A stretch of DNA of 64,000 nt from Zea mays (taxonomy: Eukaryota > Streptophyta > Magnoliopsida > Poales > Poaceae): assembly GCF_902167145.1 (NCBI RefSeq), contig NC_050102.1, forward strand, positions 8,804,850 through 8,868,849, given 5' to 3'. Made by a program: the position numbers and the translations under genes. The notes beneath the pieces are model-generated. The model was not told where the DNA came from. It saw nothing but the letters and a program-made list of their open reading frames with translations, and did not search any database. Every line of letters begins with the position of its first letter. Positions within the stretch are counted from its first letter, which is position 1. Shown here in pieces: positions 11,261-22,104 of the stretch.

Positions 11261-14200
11261 TTAACAAAAGAAGTTCCTAGAATCAAGAATATTTAGCTCA
11301 TGCCTAAGTTTGTTAAAAGTTTGTTCATCAAGAGGCTTGGTAAAGATATCGGCTAATTGATCTTTAGTATTAATGTAAGAAATCTCGATATCTCCCTTTT
11401 GTTGGTGATCCCTAAGAAAATGATACCGAATGGCTATGTGTTTAGTGTGGCTATGCTCGACGGGATTATCTGCCATCTTGATTGCACTCTCATTATCACA
11501 TAGCAAAGGGACTTTGGTTAATTTGTAGACATAGTCCCGCAGGGTTTGCCTCATCCAAAGCAATTGCGCGCAACAGTGGCCTGCGACAATGTACTCGGCT
11601 TCGGCGGTAGAAAGAGTGACCGAATTTTGCTTCTTTGAAGCCCAAGACACCAAGGATCTTCCCAAGAACTGGCAAGTCCCCGATGTGCTCTTTCTATTGA
11701 TTTTACACCCCGCCCAATCGGCATCCGAATAACCAATTAAATCAAATGTGGATCCCCTAGGATACCAAAGCCCAAACTTAGGAGTATAAGCCAAATATCT
11801 CAAGATCCGTTTTACGGCCGTAAGGTGAGCTTCCTTAGGGTCGGCTTGGAATCTTGCACACATGCATACGGAAAGCATAATATCCGGTCGAGATGCACAT
11901 AAATAGAGTAAAGAACCTATCATCGACCGGTATACCTTTTGATCCACGGACTTACCTCCCGTGTCGAGGTCGAGATGCCCATTGGTTCCCATGGGTGTCT
12001 TGATGGGTTTGGCATCCTTCATTCCGAACTTGCTTAGAATATCTTGAGTGTACTTCGTTTGGCTTAGGAAGGTGCCTTCTTGGAGTTGCTTCACTTGAAA
12101 TCCTAAGAAATATTTCAACTCCCCCATCATAGACATCTCGAACTTTTGTGTCATGATCCTACTAAACTCATCACATGTAGATTCGTTAGTAGACCCAAAT
12201 ATAATATCATCAACATAAATTTGGCATACAAACAAATCATTTTCAAGTGTTTTGGTAAAGAGCGTAGGATCGGCCTTTCCGACTTTGAAGCCATTAGCAA
12301 TAAGAAAATCTCTAAGGCATTCATACCATGCTCTTGGGGCTTGCTTGAGCCCATAAAGCGCCTTAGAGAGCTTATAGACATGGTTAGGATACTCACTGTC
12401 TTCAAAGCCGGGAGGTTGCTCAACATAGACCTCTTCCTTGATTGGTCCATTGAGGAAGGCACTTTTCACGTCCATTTGATAAAGCTTGAAGCCATGGTAA
12501 GTAGCATAGGCCAATAATATTCGAATTGACTCAAGCCTAGCTACGGGTGCATAGGTTTCACCGAAATCCAAACCTTCGACTTGGGAGTATCCTTTGGCCA
12601 CAAGTCGAGCTTTGTTCCTTGTCACCACACCATGCTCATCTTGCTTGTTGCGGAAGACCCATTTGGTTCCTACAACATTTTGATTAGGACGTGGAACTAA
12701 ATGCCATACCTCATTCCTAGTGAAGTTGTTGAGCTCCTCTTGCATAGCCACCACCCAATCTGAATCTTGTAGTGCTTCCTCTACCCTGTGTGGCTCAATA
12801 GAGGAAACAAAAGAGTAATGCTCACAAAAATGTGCAACACGAGATCTAGTAGTTACCCCCTTATGAATGTCGCCGAGGATGGTGTCGACGGGGTGATCTC
12901 GTTGGATTGCTTGGTGGACTCTTGGGTGTGGCGGCCTTTGTTCCTCTTCCTCCTTGTCTTCCTCATTTGCATCTCCCCCTTGATCATTGCCATCATCTTG
13001 AGGTGGCTCATTTGCTTGATCTTCCACTTCATCAACTTGAGCTTCATCCTCATTTTGAGTTGGTGGAGATGCTTGCGTGGAGGAGGAAGGTTGATCTTGT
13101 GCATTTGGAGGCTCTTCGGATTCCTTAGGATACACATCCCCAATGGACATGTTCCTTAGCGCGATGCATGGAGCCTCTTCATTTCCTATCTCATCAAGAT
13201 CAACTTGCTCTACTTGAGAGCCGTTAGTTTCGTCAAACACAACGTCACAAGAAACTTCAACTTGTCCAGTGGACTTGTTAAAGACTCTATATGCCCTTGT
13301 GTTTGAATCATATCCTAGTAAAAAGCCTTCTACAGTCTTAGGAGCAAATTTAGATTTTCTACCTCTTTTAACAAGAATAAAGCATTTGCTACCAAAGACT
13401 CTAAAATATGAAATATTGAGCTTTTTACCGGTTAGGAGTTCATAAGATGTCTTCTTGAGGATTCGGTGTAGATACAACCGGTTGATGGCGAAGCAAGCGG
13501 TGTTGACCGCCTCGGCCCAAAACCGATCCGAAGTCTTGTACTCATCAAGCATGGTTCTTGCCATGTCCAATAGAGTTCTATTCTTCCTCTCCACTACACC
13601 ATTTTGTTGTGGCGTGTAGGGAGAAGAGAACTCATGCTTGATGCCCTCCTCCTCAAGGAAGCCTTCGATTTGAGAGTTCTTGAACTCCGTCCCGTTGTCG
13701 CTTCTAATTTTCTTGATCCTTAAGCCGAACTCATTTTGAGCCCGTCTCAAGAATCCCTTTAAGGTCTCTTGGGTTTGAGATTTTTCCTGCAAAAAGAATA
13801 CCCAAGTGAAGCGAGAATAATCATCCACTATTACAAGACAATACTTACTCCCGCCGATGCTTATGTAAGCAATCGGGCCGAATAGATCCATGTGGAGTAG
13901 CTCAAGTGGCCTGTCGGTCGTCATGATGTTCTTGTGTGGATGATGGGCACCAACTTGCTTTCCTGCTTGGCATGCGCTACATATCCTGTCTTTCTCAAAA
14001 AGAACATTGGTTAGTCCTAAAATGTGCTCTCCCTTTAGAAGCTTGTGAAGATTCTTCATCCCAACATGGGCTAGTCGGCGGTGCCAGAGCCAACCCATGT
14101 TAGTCTTAGCAATTAAGCATGTGTCGAGTTCAGCTCTATCAAAATCTACCAAGTATAGCTGACCCTCTAACACACCCTTAAATGCTATTGAATCATCACT

Positions 14201-14503
14201 TCTTCTAAAGACAGTGACACCTACATCAGTGAAAAGACAGTTGTAACCCATTTTGCATAATTGAGATACAGAAAGCAAATTGTAATCTAATGAATCTACA
14301 AGAAAAACATTGGAAATAGAATGGTCAGGTGATATAGCTATTTTACCCAAGCCTTTGACCAAACCTTGATTTCCATCCCCGAAAGTAATAGCTCGTTGGG
14401 GATCTTGGTTTTTCTCATAGGAGGAGAACATTTTCTTCTCCCCCGTCATGTGGTTTGTGCACCCGCTGTCGATGATCCAACTTGAGCCCCCGGATGCATA
14501 AAC
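11261..14503 (-). CDS. pol: Element A pol polyprotein (protease-integrase-RT-RNase H)
   Basis: Long open frame encoding the copia order. The aspartic protease has the motif [14 protein letters not shown] at its start. The GAG-pre-integrase zinc segment carries [13 protein letters not shown] and CSACQAGKQ. The integrase core shows [16 protein letters not shown] and [12 protein letters not shown] (D,D,E). The reverse transcriptase has [11 protein letters not shown] and YVDDIIFGS. RNase H has LSTAEAEY, ending with [16 protein letters not shown]. No internal stop is seen from 14449 to 11261. A TAG (14504-14506) sits just before the protease in the pol frame, where element C has CAG. Pol lies in the +1 frame relative to gag. 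No env-like frame is seen. Confidence 0.9.
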   Translation of the reverse strand, partial: VYASGGSSWIIDSGCTNHMTGEKKMFSSYEKNQDPQRAITFGDGNQGLVKGLGKIAISPDHSISNVFLVDSLDYNLLSVSQLCKMGYNCLFTDVGVTVFRRSDDSIAFKGVLEGQLYLVDFDRAELDTCLIAKTNMGWLWHRRLAHVGMKNLHKLLKGEHILGLTNVLFEKDRICSACQAGKQVGAHHPHKNIMTTDRPLELLHMDLFGPIAYISIGGSKYCLVIVDDYSRFTWVFFLQEKSQTQETLKGFLRRAQNEFGLRIKKIRSDNGTEFKNSQIEGFLEEEGIKHEFSSPYTPQQNGVVERKNRTLLDMARTMLDEYKTSDRFWAEAVNTACFAINRLYLHRILKKTSYELLTGKKLNISYFRVFGSKCFILVKRGRKSKFAPKTVEGFLLGYDSNTRAYRVFNKSTGQVEVSCDVVFDETNGSQVEQVDLDEIGNEEAPCIALRNMSIGDVYPKESEEPPNAQDQPSSSTQASPPTQNEDEAQVDEVEDQANEPPQDDGNDQGGDANEEDKEEEEQRPPHPRVHQAIQRDHPVDTILGDIHKGVTTRSRVAHFCEHYSFVSSIEPHRVEEALQDSDWVVAMQEELNNFTRNEVWHLVPRPNQNVVGTKWVFRNKQDEHGVVTRNKARLVAKGYSQVEGLDFGETYAPVARLESIRILLAYATYHGFKLYQMDVKSAFLNGPIKEEVYVEQPPGFEDSEYPNHVYKLSKALYGLKQAPRAWYECLRDFLIANGFKVGKADPTLFTKTLENDLFVCQIYVDDIIFGSTNESTCDEFSRIMTQKFEMSMMGELKYFLGFQVKQLQEGTFLSQTKYTQDILSKFGMKDAKPIKTPMGTNGHLDLDTGGKSVDQKVYRSMIGSLLYLCASRPDIMLSVCMCARFQADPKEAHLTAVKRILRYLAYTPKFGLWYPRGSTFDLIGYSDADWAGCKINRKSTSGTCQFLGRSLVSWASKKQNSVTLSTAEAEYIVAGHCCAQLLWMRQTLRDYVYKLTKVPLLCDNESAIKMADNPVEHSHTKHIAIRYHFLRDHQQKGDIEISYINTKDQLADIFTKPLDEQTFNKLRHELNILDSRNFFC

Positions 14504-14516
14504 CTACAAAACAAGT

Positions 14517-15328
14517 TTAGTTCTTGACTTTAGGTACCCAAATGGTTTTGGGTCCTTTGGCATTAGACACAAGAACTTTGGGTACCCAAACACAAGTCTT
14601 TGACTCCTTGTGCTCGCCCCCAACATATTTGGCAACTACTTTGCCGGATTTGTTAGTCAACACATAAGATGCATCAAAAGTTTTAAATGAAATATTATGT
14701 TCATTTGATGCATTAGGAGTTTTCTTCTTAGGCAACTTAGCACGGGTTGGTTGCCTAGAGCTAGATGTCTCACCCTTATACATAAAAGCATGATTAGGGC
14801 CAGAGTGAGACTTCCTAGAGTGAATTCTCCTAATTTTATCCTCGGGATAACCGGCAGGATATAAAATGTAACCCTCGTTATCCTGAGGCATGGGAGCCTT
14901 GCCCTTAACAAAGTTAGACAATCTTTTAGGAGGGGCACTAAGTTTGACATTGTCTCCCCTTTGGAAGCCAATGCCATTCTTGATGCCAGGGCGTCTCCCA
15001 TTATAGAGCATACTTCTAGCAAATTTAAATTTTTCATTCTCTAAGTTATGCTCGGCAATTTTAGCATCTAATTTTGCTATATGATCATTTTGTTGTTTAA
15101 TTAAAGACATGTGATCATGAATAGCATTAATATCAACATCTCTACATCTAGTACAAATAGATACATGCTCAACAATATATGTAGAGGGCTTGCAAGATTT
15201 TAATTCTACAACCTTAGCATGCAACCTATCATTCTTAGTTCTAAGGTCGGAAATAGTAGCATTGCAAATATCAAAGTCTTTAGCCTTAGCAAGCAATTTC
15301 TCATTTTCAATTTTAAGGCTAGCAATAG
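14517..15328 (-). CDS. gag: Element A gag, 3' part (downstream of the B insertion)
   Basis: C-terminal portion of the Sirevirus gag, about 265 codons, ending in TAA at 14517-14519. It includes STYIVEHVSICTRCRDVDI, a Cys-containing segment also found in the gag of element C, and ends GPKTIWVPKVKN. Its 5' end is the AATAG target of element B at 15324-15328. The frame agrees across the insertion with the 5' part ending at 34154, so gag was open when B inserted. The protein would be a structural capsid-forming polyprotein; it is now split. Confidence 0.85.
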
Positions 15329-16947
15329 TGTCGGCGTTTTGAGACCGGGGGGTCCCTAAGCCGACGAGTGAGTGTCGCCGCGTGCCCCAGCCCAGATGGG
15401 TCGAGCGCGTGGGCGAGCGCGAAGGGGGGAAGTGAGGTGGCCGGAGATGGGCGTGAGAGAGGTGGAAATCCCGCGGCCTTCGTGTTCGTCCCGCGCCCAG
15501 GTCGGGTGCGCTTGCAGTAGGGGGTTACAAGCGTCCACGCAGGAGAGGGAGCGAGCGGCCTCACGCGAGCGCCTGTCTCGTCCTCGTCCCCGCGCGACCA
15601 ACCCTCTCTAAGAGGGCCCTGGTCCTTCCTTTTATAGGCGTAAGGAGAGGATCCAGGTGTACAATGGGGGTGTAGCAGAGTGCTACGTGTCTAGCGGGGG
15701 AGAGCTAGCACCCTAAGTACATGCCGATGTGGTAGCCGGAGAGATCTTGGCACCCAGCTGGTGTGATGTCGTGGCCGTCGGAGGAGCGACGGAGCCTGGC
15801 GGAGGGACAGCTGTCGGAGCGGTTGAGTCCTTGCTGACGTCCTCCTGCTTCCGTAAGAGAGCTGAGAGCCGCCGTCGTCACAGAGCATGCGGGGCGCCAT
15901 CATTGCCTATCTGGCGGAGCTAGCCAGATGGGACACCGGTCTTGTTCTCTGCGGCCCGAGTCAGCTCGGGGTAGGGTGATGATGGCGCTTCCTGTTGACG
16001 TGGCTGGCCTGCACCCTAGGTTGGGCGACGTGGAGGCTCCTCCGAAGCCGAGGTCGAGTCTGTCTTCCATGGCCGACGCCGAGCCCGAGCCCCTGGGTCG
16101 GGCGAGGCGGAGGTCGTTCGGTAGAGGCCAGGGCGGAGTCCGAGCCCTGGGGTCGGGCGGAGCGGAGTTCGCCGTCTTCCGGGACTTAGCCCGAGTCCGA
16201 GCCCTGGGGTCGGGCGGAGCGGAGTTCGTCGTCTTCTGGGGCTGAGCCCGAGTCCGAGCCCTGGGGTCGGGCGGAGCGGATTTCGCCGTCTTCCGGGACT
16301 TAGCCCGAGTCCGAGCCCTGGGTCGGGCGGAGCGGAGTTCGCCGTCTTCCGGGACCTAGCCCGAGTCTGAGCCCTGGGGTCGGGCGGAGCGGAGTTCGCC
16401 GTCTTCCGGGACTTAGCCCGAGTCCGAGCCCAGGGTCGGGCGGAGCGGAGATTCCTATGGTGCCTTTGGCAGGGCCTGGCTGCCTGTCAGTCTCACTCTG
16501 TCAAGTGGCACTGCAGTCGGAGTGGCGCAGGCGGCGCTGTCCTTTTGTCAGGACGGTCAGTGGAGCGGCGAAGTGACGACGGTCACTTCGGCTCTGCCGG
16601 GGGGCGTGCGTCAGGATAAAGGTGTCAGGCCACCTTTGCGTTAAATGCTCCTGCGATTCGGTCGGTCGGTGCGGCGATTTAGTCAGGGTTGCTTCTTAGC
16701 GAAGGCAGGGCCTCGGGCGAGCCGGAGATGTGTCCGCCGTTGGAGGGGGGCCTCGGGCGAGACGGAAATCCTCCGGGGTCGGCTGCCCTTGTCCGAGGCT
16801 AGGCTCGGGCGAGGCATGATCAAGTCGCTCGAATGGACTGATCCCTGACTTAATCGCACCCATCAGGCCTTTGCAGCTTTATGCTGATGGGGGTTACCAG
16901 CTGAGAATTAGGAGTCTTGAGGGTACCCCTAATTATGGTCCCCGACA
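15329..16947 (-). repeat. Element B 3' LTR
   Basis: 1,619 bp. It carries a minus-strand TATAAAA near 15629-15635 and a tandem series of roughly 60-bp GC-rich units ('gagccctggggtcgggcgg' with 'gttcgccgtcttccggga') at 16120-16450. The flanking minus-strand polypurine tract CTCGGGGGCTAC ends at 16948. About 25 substitutions separate it from the other LTR by eye, plus a 24-bp segment missing from the partner near 15529-15552. Confidence 0.9.
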
Positions 16948-18991
16948 GTAGCCCCCGAGCCTCGAAGGGAGTGTTAGCACTCGCTTGGAGGCTTTCGTCG
17001 CACTTTTTTGCAAGGGGACCAGCCTTTCTCGGTTGCATTTTGTTCCGGTGGGTGCGCGCGAGCGCACCCGCCGGGTGTAGCCCCCGAGGCCTCGGAGGAG
17101 TGGTTTCACTCCTCCGAGGTCTTAATGCCTCGCGTAACGCTTCGGCCGGTCTGGTTGTTCCCTCATGCGAACTGGCCGTAGCCCGGGTGTACGGTCGGGG
17201 CCCATGTTCTCGGGCTGGTATGTTGACGCTGTCAACGGTTCGGCCGGAGCCGGGTTTGCGAGAGCAGCCCCCGAGCCTCCGCACATGGCGAGAGGGCGAT
17301 CAGGGACAGACTCGGCTTTTTTACATACGCCCCTGCGTCGCCTTTCCGCAAGGAGGAGGGGGGAAAGCGCCATGTTGCCCTCGATGGGCGCCGAACATGG
17401 TGTCTCCGGTGAGCTGCAAGCGGGTAATCCGAGTGGACGTCCGTGCCCCGTTCGTTAGGGGTCGGCTAGGGGCCCAGAGGCACGCCCAAAAGTACCTGCG
17501 GGTGATCTGCCGGACCCGGTCCCCTGGCGACGGGGTCCGAGGGCTCGATGCCTCCCTCTGATGGGATTCCGTTACAAGATCGCTCCCGCTGGTCTCGGAA
17601 ATGTCCTAGGGTACCTCGGGAGCACAGCCCGAGCCTTGGTTATGTATCGAACGTACCCCTGGTCATCCCTCGCTCGGCGTCTGAGGCGGCTGTGAACCCT
17701 TCGGGGGCCAGCCTTCGAACCCCTGATCAGTAATGGGCGCGGAGCCCGAGTAGCCTGAGGCGGCCGTGGAACCCTTCGGGGGGCCGGCCTTCGAACCTCT
17801 GACCAGCAGGGGGTGTAGGGCCCACGCGATCTGAGGCGGCTGTTGAAACCCTTCGGGAGGCCAGCCTTCGAACCTCTGATCAGTAAGGAGGCTCGGAGCC
17901 TGGTTCCTTCACGGGGAAGGATCCTTTTCGGGGTATCCCCCTTTCCCGGTCCCTGTTGCAAGAGATAGAGAAAAAGGAGAAAAGGAAAAGGATATGAAAT
18001 CGAACGACGCGGCGTACCTTTTTTTGGCGCGGTTATTACGGCGAAGGCGAAGCGTCGCCCACTGCTCCTGCCGGAAGCGTCGCCTGTCTTGCCGCGGAGT
18101 TAATGCGACGGGGCGAGCGGTTGGCGAGGCGGCCGTTGCGCGTGCGCGAGCCGTTCGAGGAACGGATCACGGGCGCGTTGTCTTCACGCCGTGAGAGGGG
18201 GTTCTCTTGCTGCCCCCGGATGGGACGTGAGCTTGGCTGACGACGTGACCGCTGCTCCCGCCCGCCTGCCACCGTCATTACTGCCGGCCCACTTTTGGCC
18301 GCATTGACCGCCGCGTCAGGCTGGCGCTGCTGGGTCGTGCGCTGGGTCGCCTCGAGTCGCGGTATTGGTTCCGCATTTTCGAGCATGTATGTAATTTTGG
18401 CACGGAGCCGTGTTTTTCCTCATTTTCGAGCACTAAGACTCGCCTGTTGATTATCTGAACCGCTTCACCAAGCATGAGTCGCCCCGTGTCAAGGTGACGA
18501 GTGAGGTATCCGTATCCCGGAGGCGTAGGAGTCCCTCGGCTCGGTCGGCCTTGTTGTCTGAGGCTCCTCTAGCTTAGTTAAAGGGACCCCTTGGCCGCTC
18601 TTCGACGAGCCGAGGCCAGGGGTAGCGATATCAGCATGAACAGAGGCGGAGTTGGCTCGAAAATGAAAACCTGGTTGGCCGGAGCCTAGTCGGGTTGTCC
18701 GTTAGCGGGTCCGACGCCGGAGTTGACCAGCCGAGGCCTCGGGTCGGGCTGGCGCCCTTGGAAGATGGTTGGCCGAGGCCCCAGAGGTGATCGGCCGAGC
18801 CGCCTGCTCGGGCCGGATTCCCGGAGAAGACCCTGGCGGCGATGGCCCGGGCGTGGCGATGACGTCGTCCTTCGGAGTGGAGGTCTTTGGACCGCGTCGC
18901 CGTCCGTGGCTAGGTCGAACCTCGCCAAAGTTGTCGTCGATGCCGAGGGTGCTGTTGCCCCCTTCCAGCGTAAAGGCCCGAGCCTGCAGGA
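16948..18991 (-). other. Element B 3' non-coding region
   Basis: About 2 kb of GC-rich DNA between integrase and the 3' LTR. Open frames on both strands are GC-driven and carry no recognisable domain. A unit around 'gaggcggctgtgaacccttcgg' recurs near 17681, 17757 and 17832, a three-copy repeat of roughly 75 bp. No env-like gene is seen. Confidence 0.55.
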
Positions 18992-20108
18992 TCAGATTGT
19001 CTTGTAGCGTGTGCCTTCTGCGGCCGCCGAGGCCAGAACACACACCCTCGCTGCGTTGTAAAGCTGCGCCTCCTTTCCTCTTGTTTCGAGTATCTGGACT
19101 TTTTTGTCGGTAACAGGGATGTTTGTGCGAGCGAGAGTTGCTTCTCGCGGAAGGTGATGGGTATCGTCTGTAGGCCCTCGTCCTCGGGTAACTTGGTTGC
19201 TTTGATCGCTGTAGGCCCTCGTCCTCGGGGAGCCGTATTCCAGGTCAGTGGGCAAGACGGCCTCGGCCCCGTAGACCAGGAAGAACGGCGTGAAACCCGT
19301 GGCTCGGCTCGGCGTTGTCCTCAGGCTGCAGACCACCGAGGGGAGTTCCTTCATCCATCGCTTGCCGAACTTGTTGAGGTCGTTGTAAATCCGAGGCTTG
19401 AGCCCTTGTAGAATCATGTCGTTGGCACGCTCTACTTGCCCATTCGACATGGGATGAGCCACGGCGGCCCAGTCCACCCGGATGTGGTGATCCTCGCAGA
19501 AGTCCAAGAATTTTTTGCCGGTGAACTGGGTACCGTTGTCGGTGATGATGGAGTTTGGGACCCTGAAGCGTTGGATGATGTTGGTGAAGAACGTCACCGC
19601 CTGCTCGGACCTGATGCTGTTCAGAGGTCGGACCTCGACCCACTTGGAGAATTTGTCGATGGCGACCAGCAGGTGCGTGTAGCCCCCGGGCGCCTTCTAC
19701 AAGGGGCCGACGAGGTCCAGACCCCACACAGCAAAGGGCCAGGTGATGGGTATCGTCTGAAGAGCCTGAGCGGGCAGGTGGGTCTGCTTCGCATAGAATT
19801 GGCACCCTTCGCAGGTGCGGACAATTCTAGTGGCGTCAGCCACCGCCGTTGGCCAGTAGAAGCCTTGCCGGAAAGCATTCCCGACAAGGGCTTGAGGCGC
19901 TGCGTGATGGCCGCAAGCCCCCGAGTGTATCTCTTGCAGGAGTTCCTGACCTTCGGCGATGGAGATGCGTCGCTGGAGGATGCCCGAGGGGCTGCGGTGG
20001 TAGAGCTCCTTCTCATCGCCCAGCAAGACGAACGACTTGGCGCGTCGCGCTACCCGCCGAGCCTCGGCTCGGTCGAGGGGTAGCTCTCCTTGGTGGAGAT
20101 ATTGTAGG
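18992..20108 (-). pseudogene. pol: Element B integrase
   Basis: The HHCC zinc-binding region shows GACGHHAAPQALVGNAFRQG and RTCEGCQFY. The catalytic core contains HLLVAIDKFSKWVEV, IITDNGTQFTGKKF and SNGQVERANDMI (D,D,E). The end shows FFLVYGAEAVLPTDLEYGSP. One in-frame TAG at 19697-19699 (minus) interrupts the segment between GLDLVGPL and KAPGGYTHL; the context suggests CAG to TAG. The 5' side is cut by element C at 20108. It would insert the cDNA into chromosomes; here it is broken. Confidence 0.8.
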
Positions 20109-21324
20109 TGAGAGTACCTAGAGGGGGGGGTGAATAGGTGATCCTGTAAAACTTCAAAACTTAAGCCACAAAAACTTGTTAAGTGTTAGCACAATTATGG
20201 CCAAGTGGCTAGAGAGGAGTCAAAACACAATAACCACAAGAAATCAATCACAGAGATGACACGGTGGTTATCCCGTGGTTCGGCCAAGTACAAAACTTGC
20301 CTACTCCACGTTGTGGCGTCCCAACGGACGAGAGTTGCACTCAACTCCTCTCAAGTGATCCAATGATCAACTTGAATACCACGGTGTTCTTGCTTTTCTT
20401 TTCTCAATCCCGTTTGCGAGGAATCTCCACAACTTGGAGCCTCTCGCCCTTACAAAAGATGTTCACAGAGAATCACAAAGCAAGGGAGGGATTAGCAACT
20501 CACACACGACACAAAGATCACAGCGAATACGCACACACAAGACCCAGACTTGAGCTCAAGAGACTAGCACACTAGACCGGAGCTCAAATCACTAGAATGT
20601 CGAACAAGTGTGCAAGATTGATGTGTGAGTGATCAAGAGTGCTCAAGGAATGCTTGGTTTACTCCTCCATGCGCCTAGGGGTCCCTTTTATAGCCCCAAG
20701 GCAGCTAGGAGCCGTTGAGAACAAATCTGGAAGGCCATCCTTGCCTTCTGTCGTCGGGCGCACCGGACAGTCCGGTGCACACCGGACACTGTCCGGTGCC
20801 CGATTTCTTTCCTTAACAGGCGCAGCCGACCGTTGCAGATCTGGCGCACCGGACAGTCCGGTGCACACCGGACAGTCCGGTGCCTCCTTCCGACCGTTGG
20901 CCAGACCACGTGTCGCGCGCAGATTCCGCGGCCGACCGTTGGCTCACCGGACAGTCCGGTGCACACCGGACAGTCCGGTGATTTTTAGCCGTACGCCGTC
21001 GGCAAATTCCCGAGAGCGGCGTCTTCAGGTCGAGGTAGCCTGGCGCACCGGACACTGTCCGGTGCACCACCGGACAGTCCGGTGCCCCAGACCGAAACAG
21101 CCTGTTGGCTGTACACAGCCAACATTGTTCTTTTCTTCTCTCTGTTTCTAACACTTAGACAAATATATTAGTACACGAAACCAATGTACTAAGGCTTAGA
21201 CACATACCTTTACTTGTGATTTGCACTTTGTTCATCCATGGGCATAGATTCACATTTAAGCACTTGTGTTGGCACTTAATCACCAAAATACTTAGAAATG
21301 GCCCAAAGGCACATTTCCCTTTCA
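20109..21324 (-). repeat. Element C 3' LTR
   Basis: 1,216 bp, nearly identical to 27761-28978. It carries the CACCGGACAGTCCGGTG palindrome array at about 20760-21083 and a minus-strand TATAAAAG (plus 'cttttata' near 20686-20693) as the likely promoter. Differences from the partner seen by eye: one G in the first G-run, a/g near 20478, g/a near 20821, and g/c plus TTC near 21126-21140. Confidence 0.9.
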
Positions 21325-22104
21325 ATCTCCCCCTTTTTGGTGATTTATGCCAACACAACATAAAGCAACTAGAACAAGTGAAAAATCACTTCAAATGGAA
21401 CTCAAATCTATTTTGATTCATTTTGGCATATATGGATCATCCTTTGCCACTACTTGGTTTGTTTTTGCAAATCAAACTCAAATCTCTATCTCTAAGTCAA
21501 ACACACATGTTGAAGCATAAAGAGAGTCATTCCAAAAGAGATTGATCAAAGATTTTCAAAAAAACTCCCCCTTTTTCCCATAATCACTACTTCTCCCCAC
21601 AAAAAGCCAACTTTTGACAAAAAAGATAATAAGAGAGTTTTGACACTATTTCACTATTTTCAAAATTTCTCAAGTGGTAGCTGATCCATTTATTGCTTTG
21701 GCCTTTATTTTCTCCCCCTTTGGCATCAAGCACCAAAACGGGATCAATCTTGGCCCTTTAACCCCATTGCCTCACCAAAATCTTCAATTAAGATCAAATA
21801 GCAATAAGAGTTCACGAGATGGACTTGGAATAAGTTACCCTCTCATCGGAGTGCAGTGGAAGTCTTTCATGGTCCAAGTCCACCTTTTTCCCTTTCAATT
21901 CTCCTTCGAGACTAAATCAAGCAAACTCAACAACATAGTTAGTCTCAAAGGGTCAAGTTGTAACACATCTCCCCCTAAACATGTGCATCACTTTGCAACG
22001 GACTTTGTGAGGTCCAGGGAGTGTTTGTACAACTTGAGCACCACAATAAACAACAAAATGCAGAATAAACATGATCAAGGGCTTAAACACATGTATGCTA
22101 TAAT
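21325..22104 (-). other. Element C 3' non-coding region with repeated polypurine tracts
   Basis: Plus-strand 'tctcccccttttt' touches the LTR, and further 'ctcccc' tracts occur near 21564, 21591, 21711 and 21969. On the coding strand these are GGGGGAG polypurine tracts, the Sirevirus multi-PPT arrangement, matching element A. No coding region is supported. Confidence 0.65.

Noticed and set aside
16917..17561. 214-codon plus-strand frame in the 3' region of element B
   Set aside because: Antisense to the element, no domain, GC-driven; not supported as a gene.
20760..21083. Regularly spaced palindromes resembling a CRISPR-like array
   Set aside because: Spacers are not uniform and the motif lies in Sirevirus LTRs of a plant genome; CRISPR arrays are not expected here.
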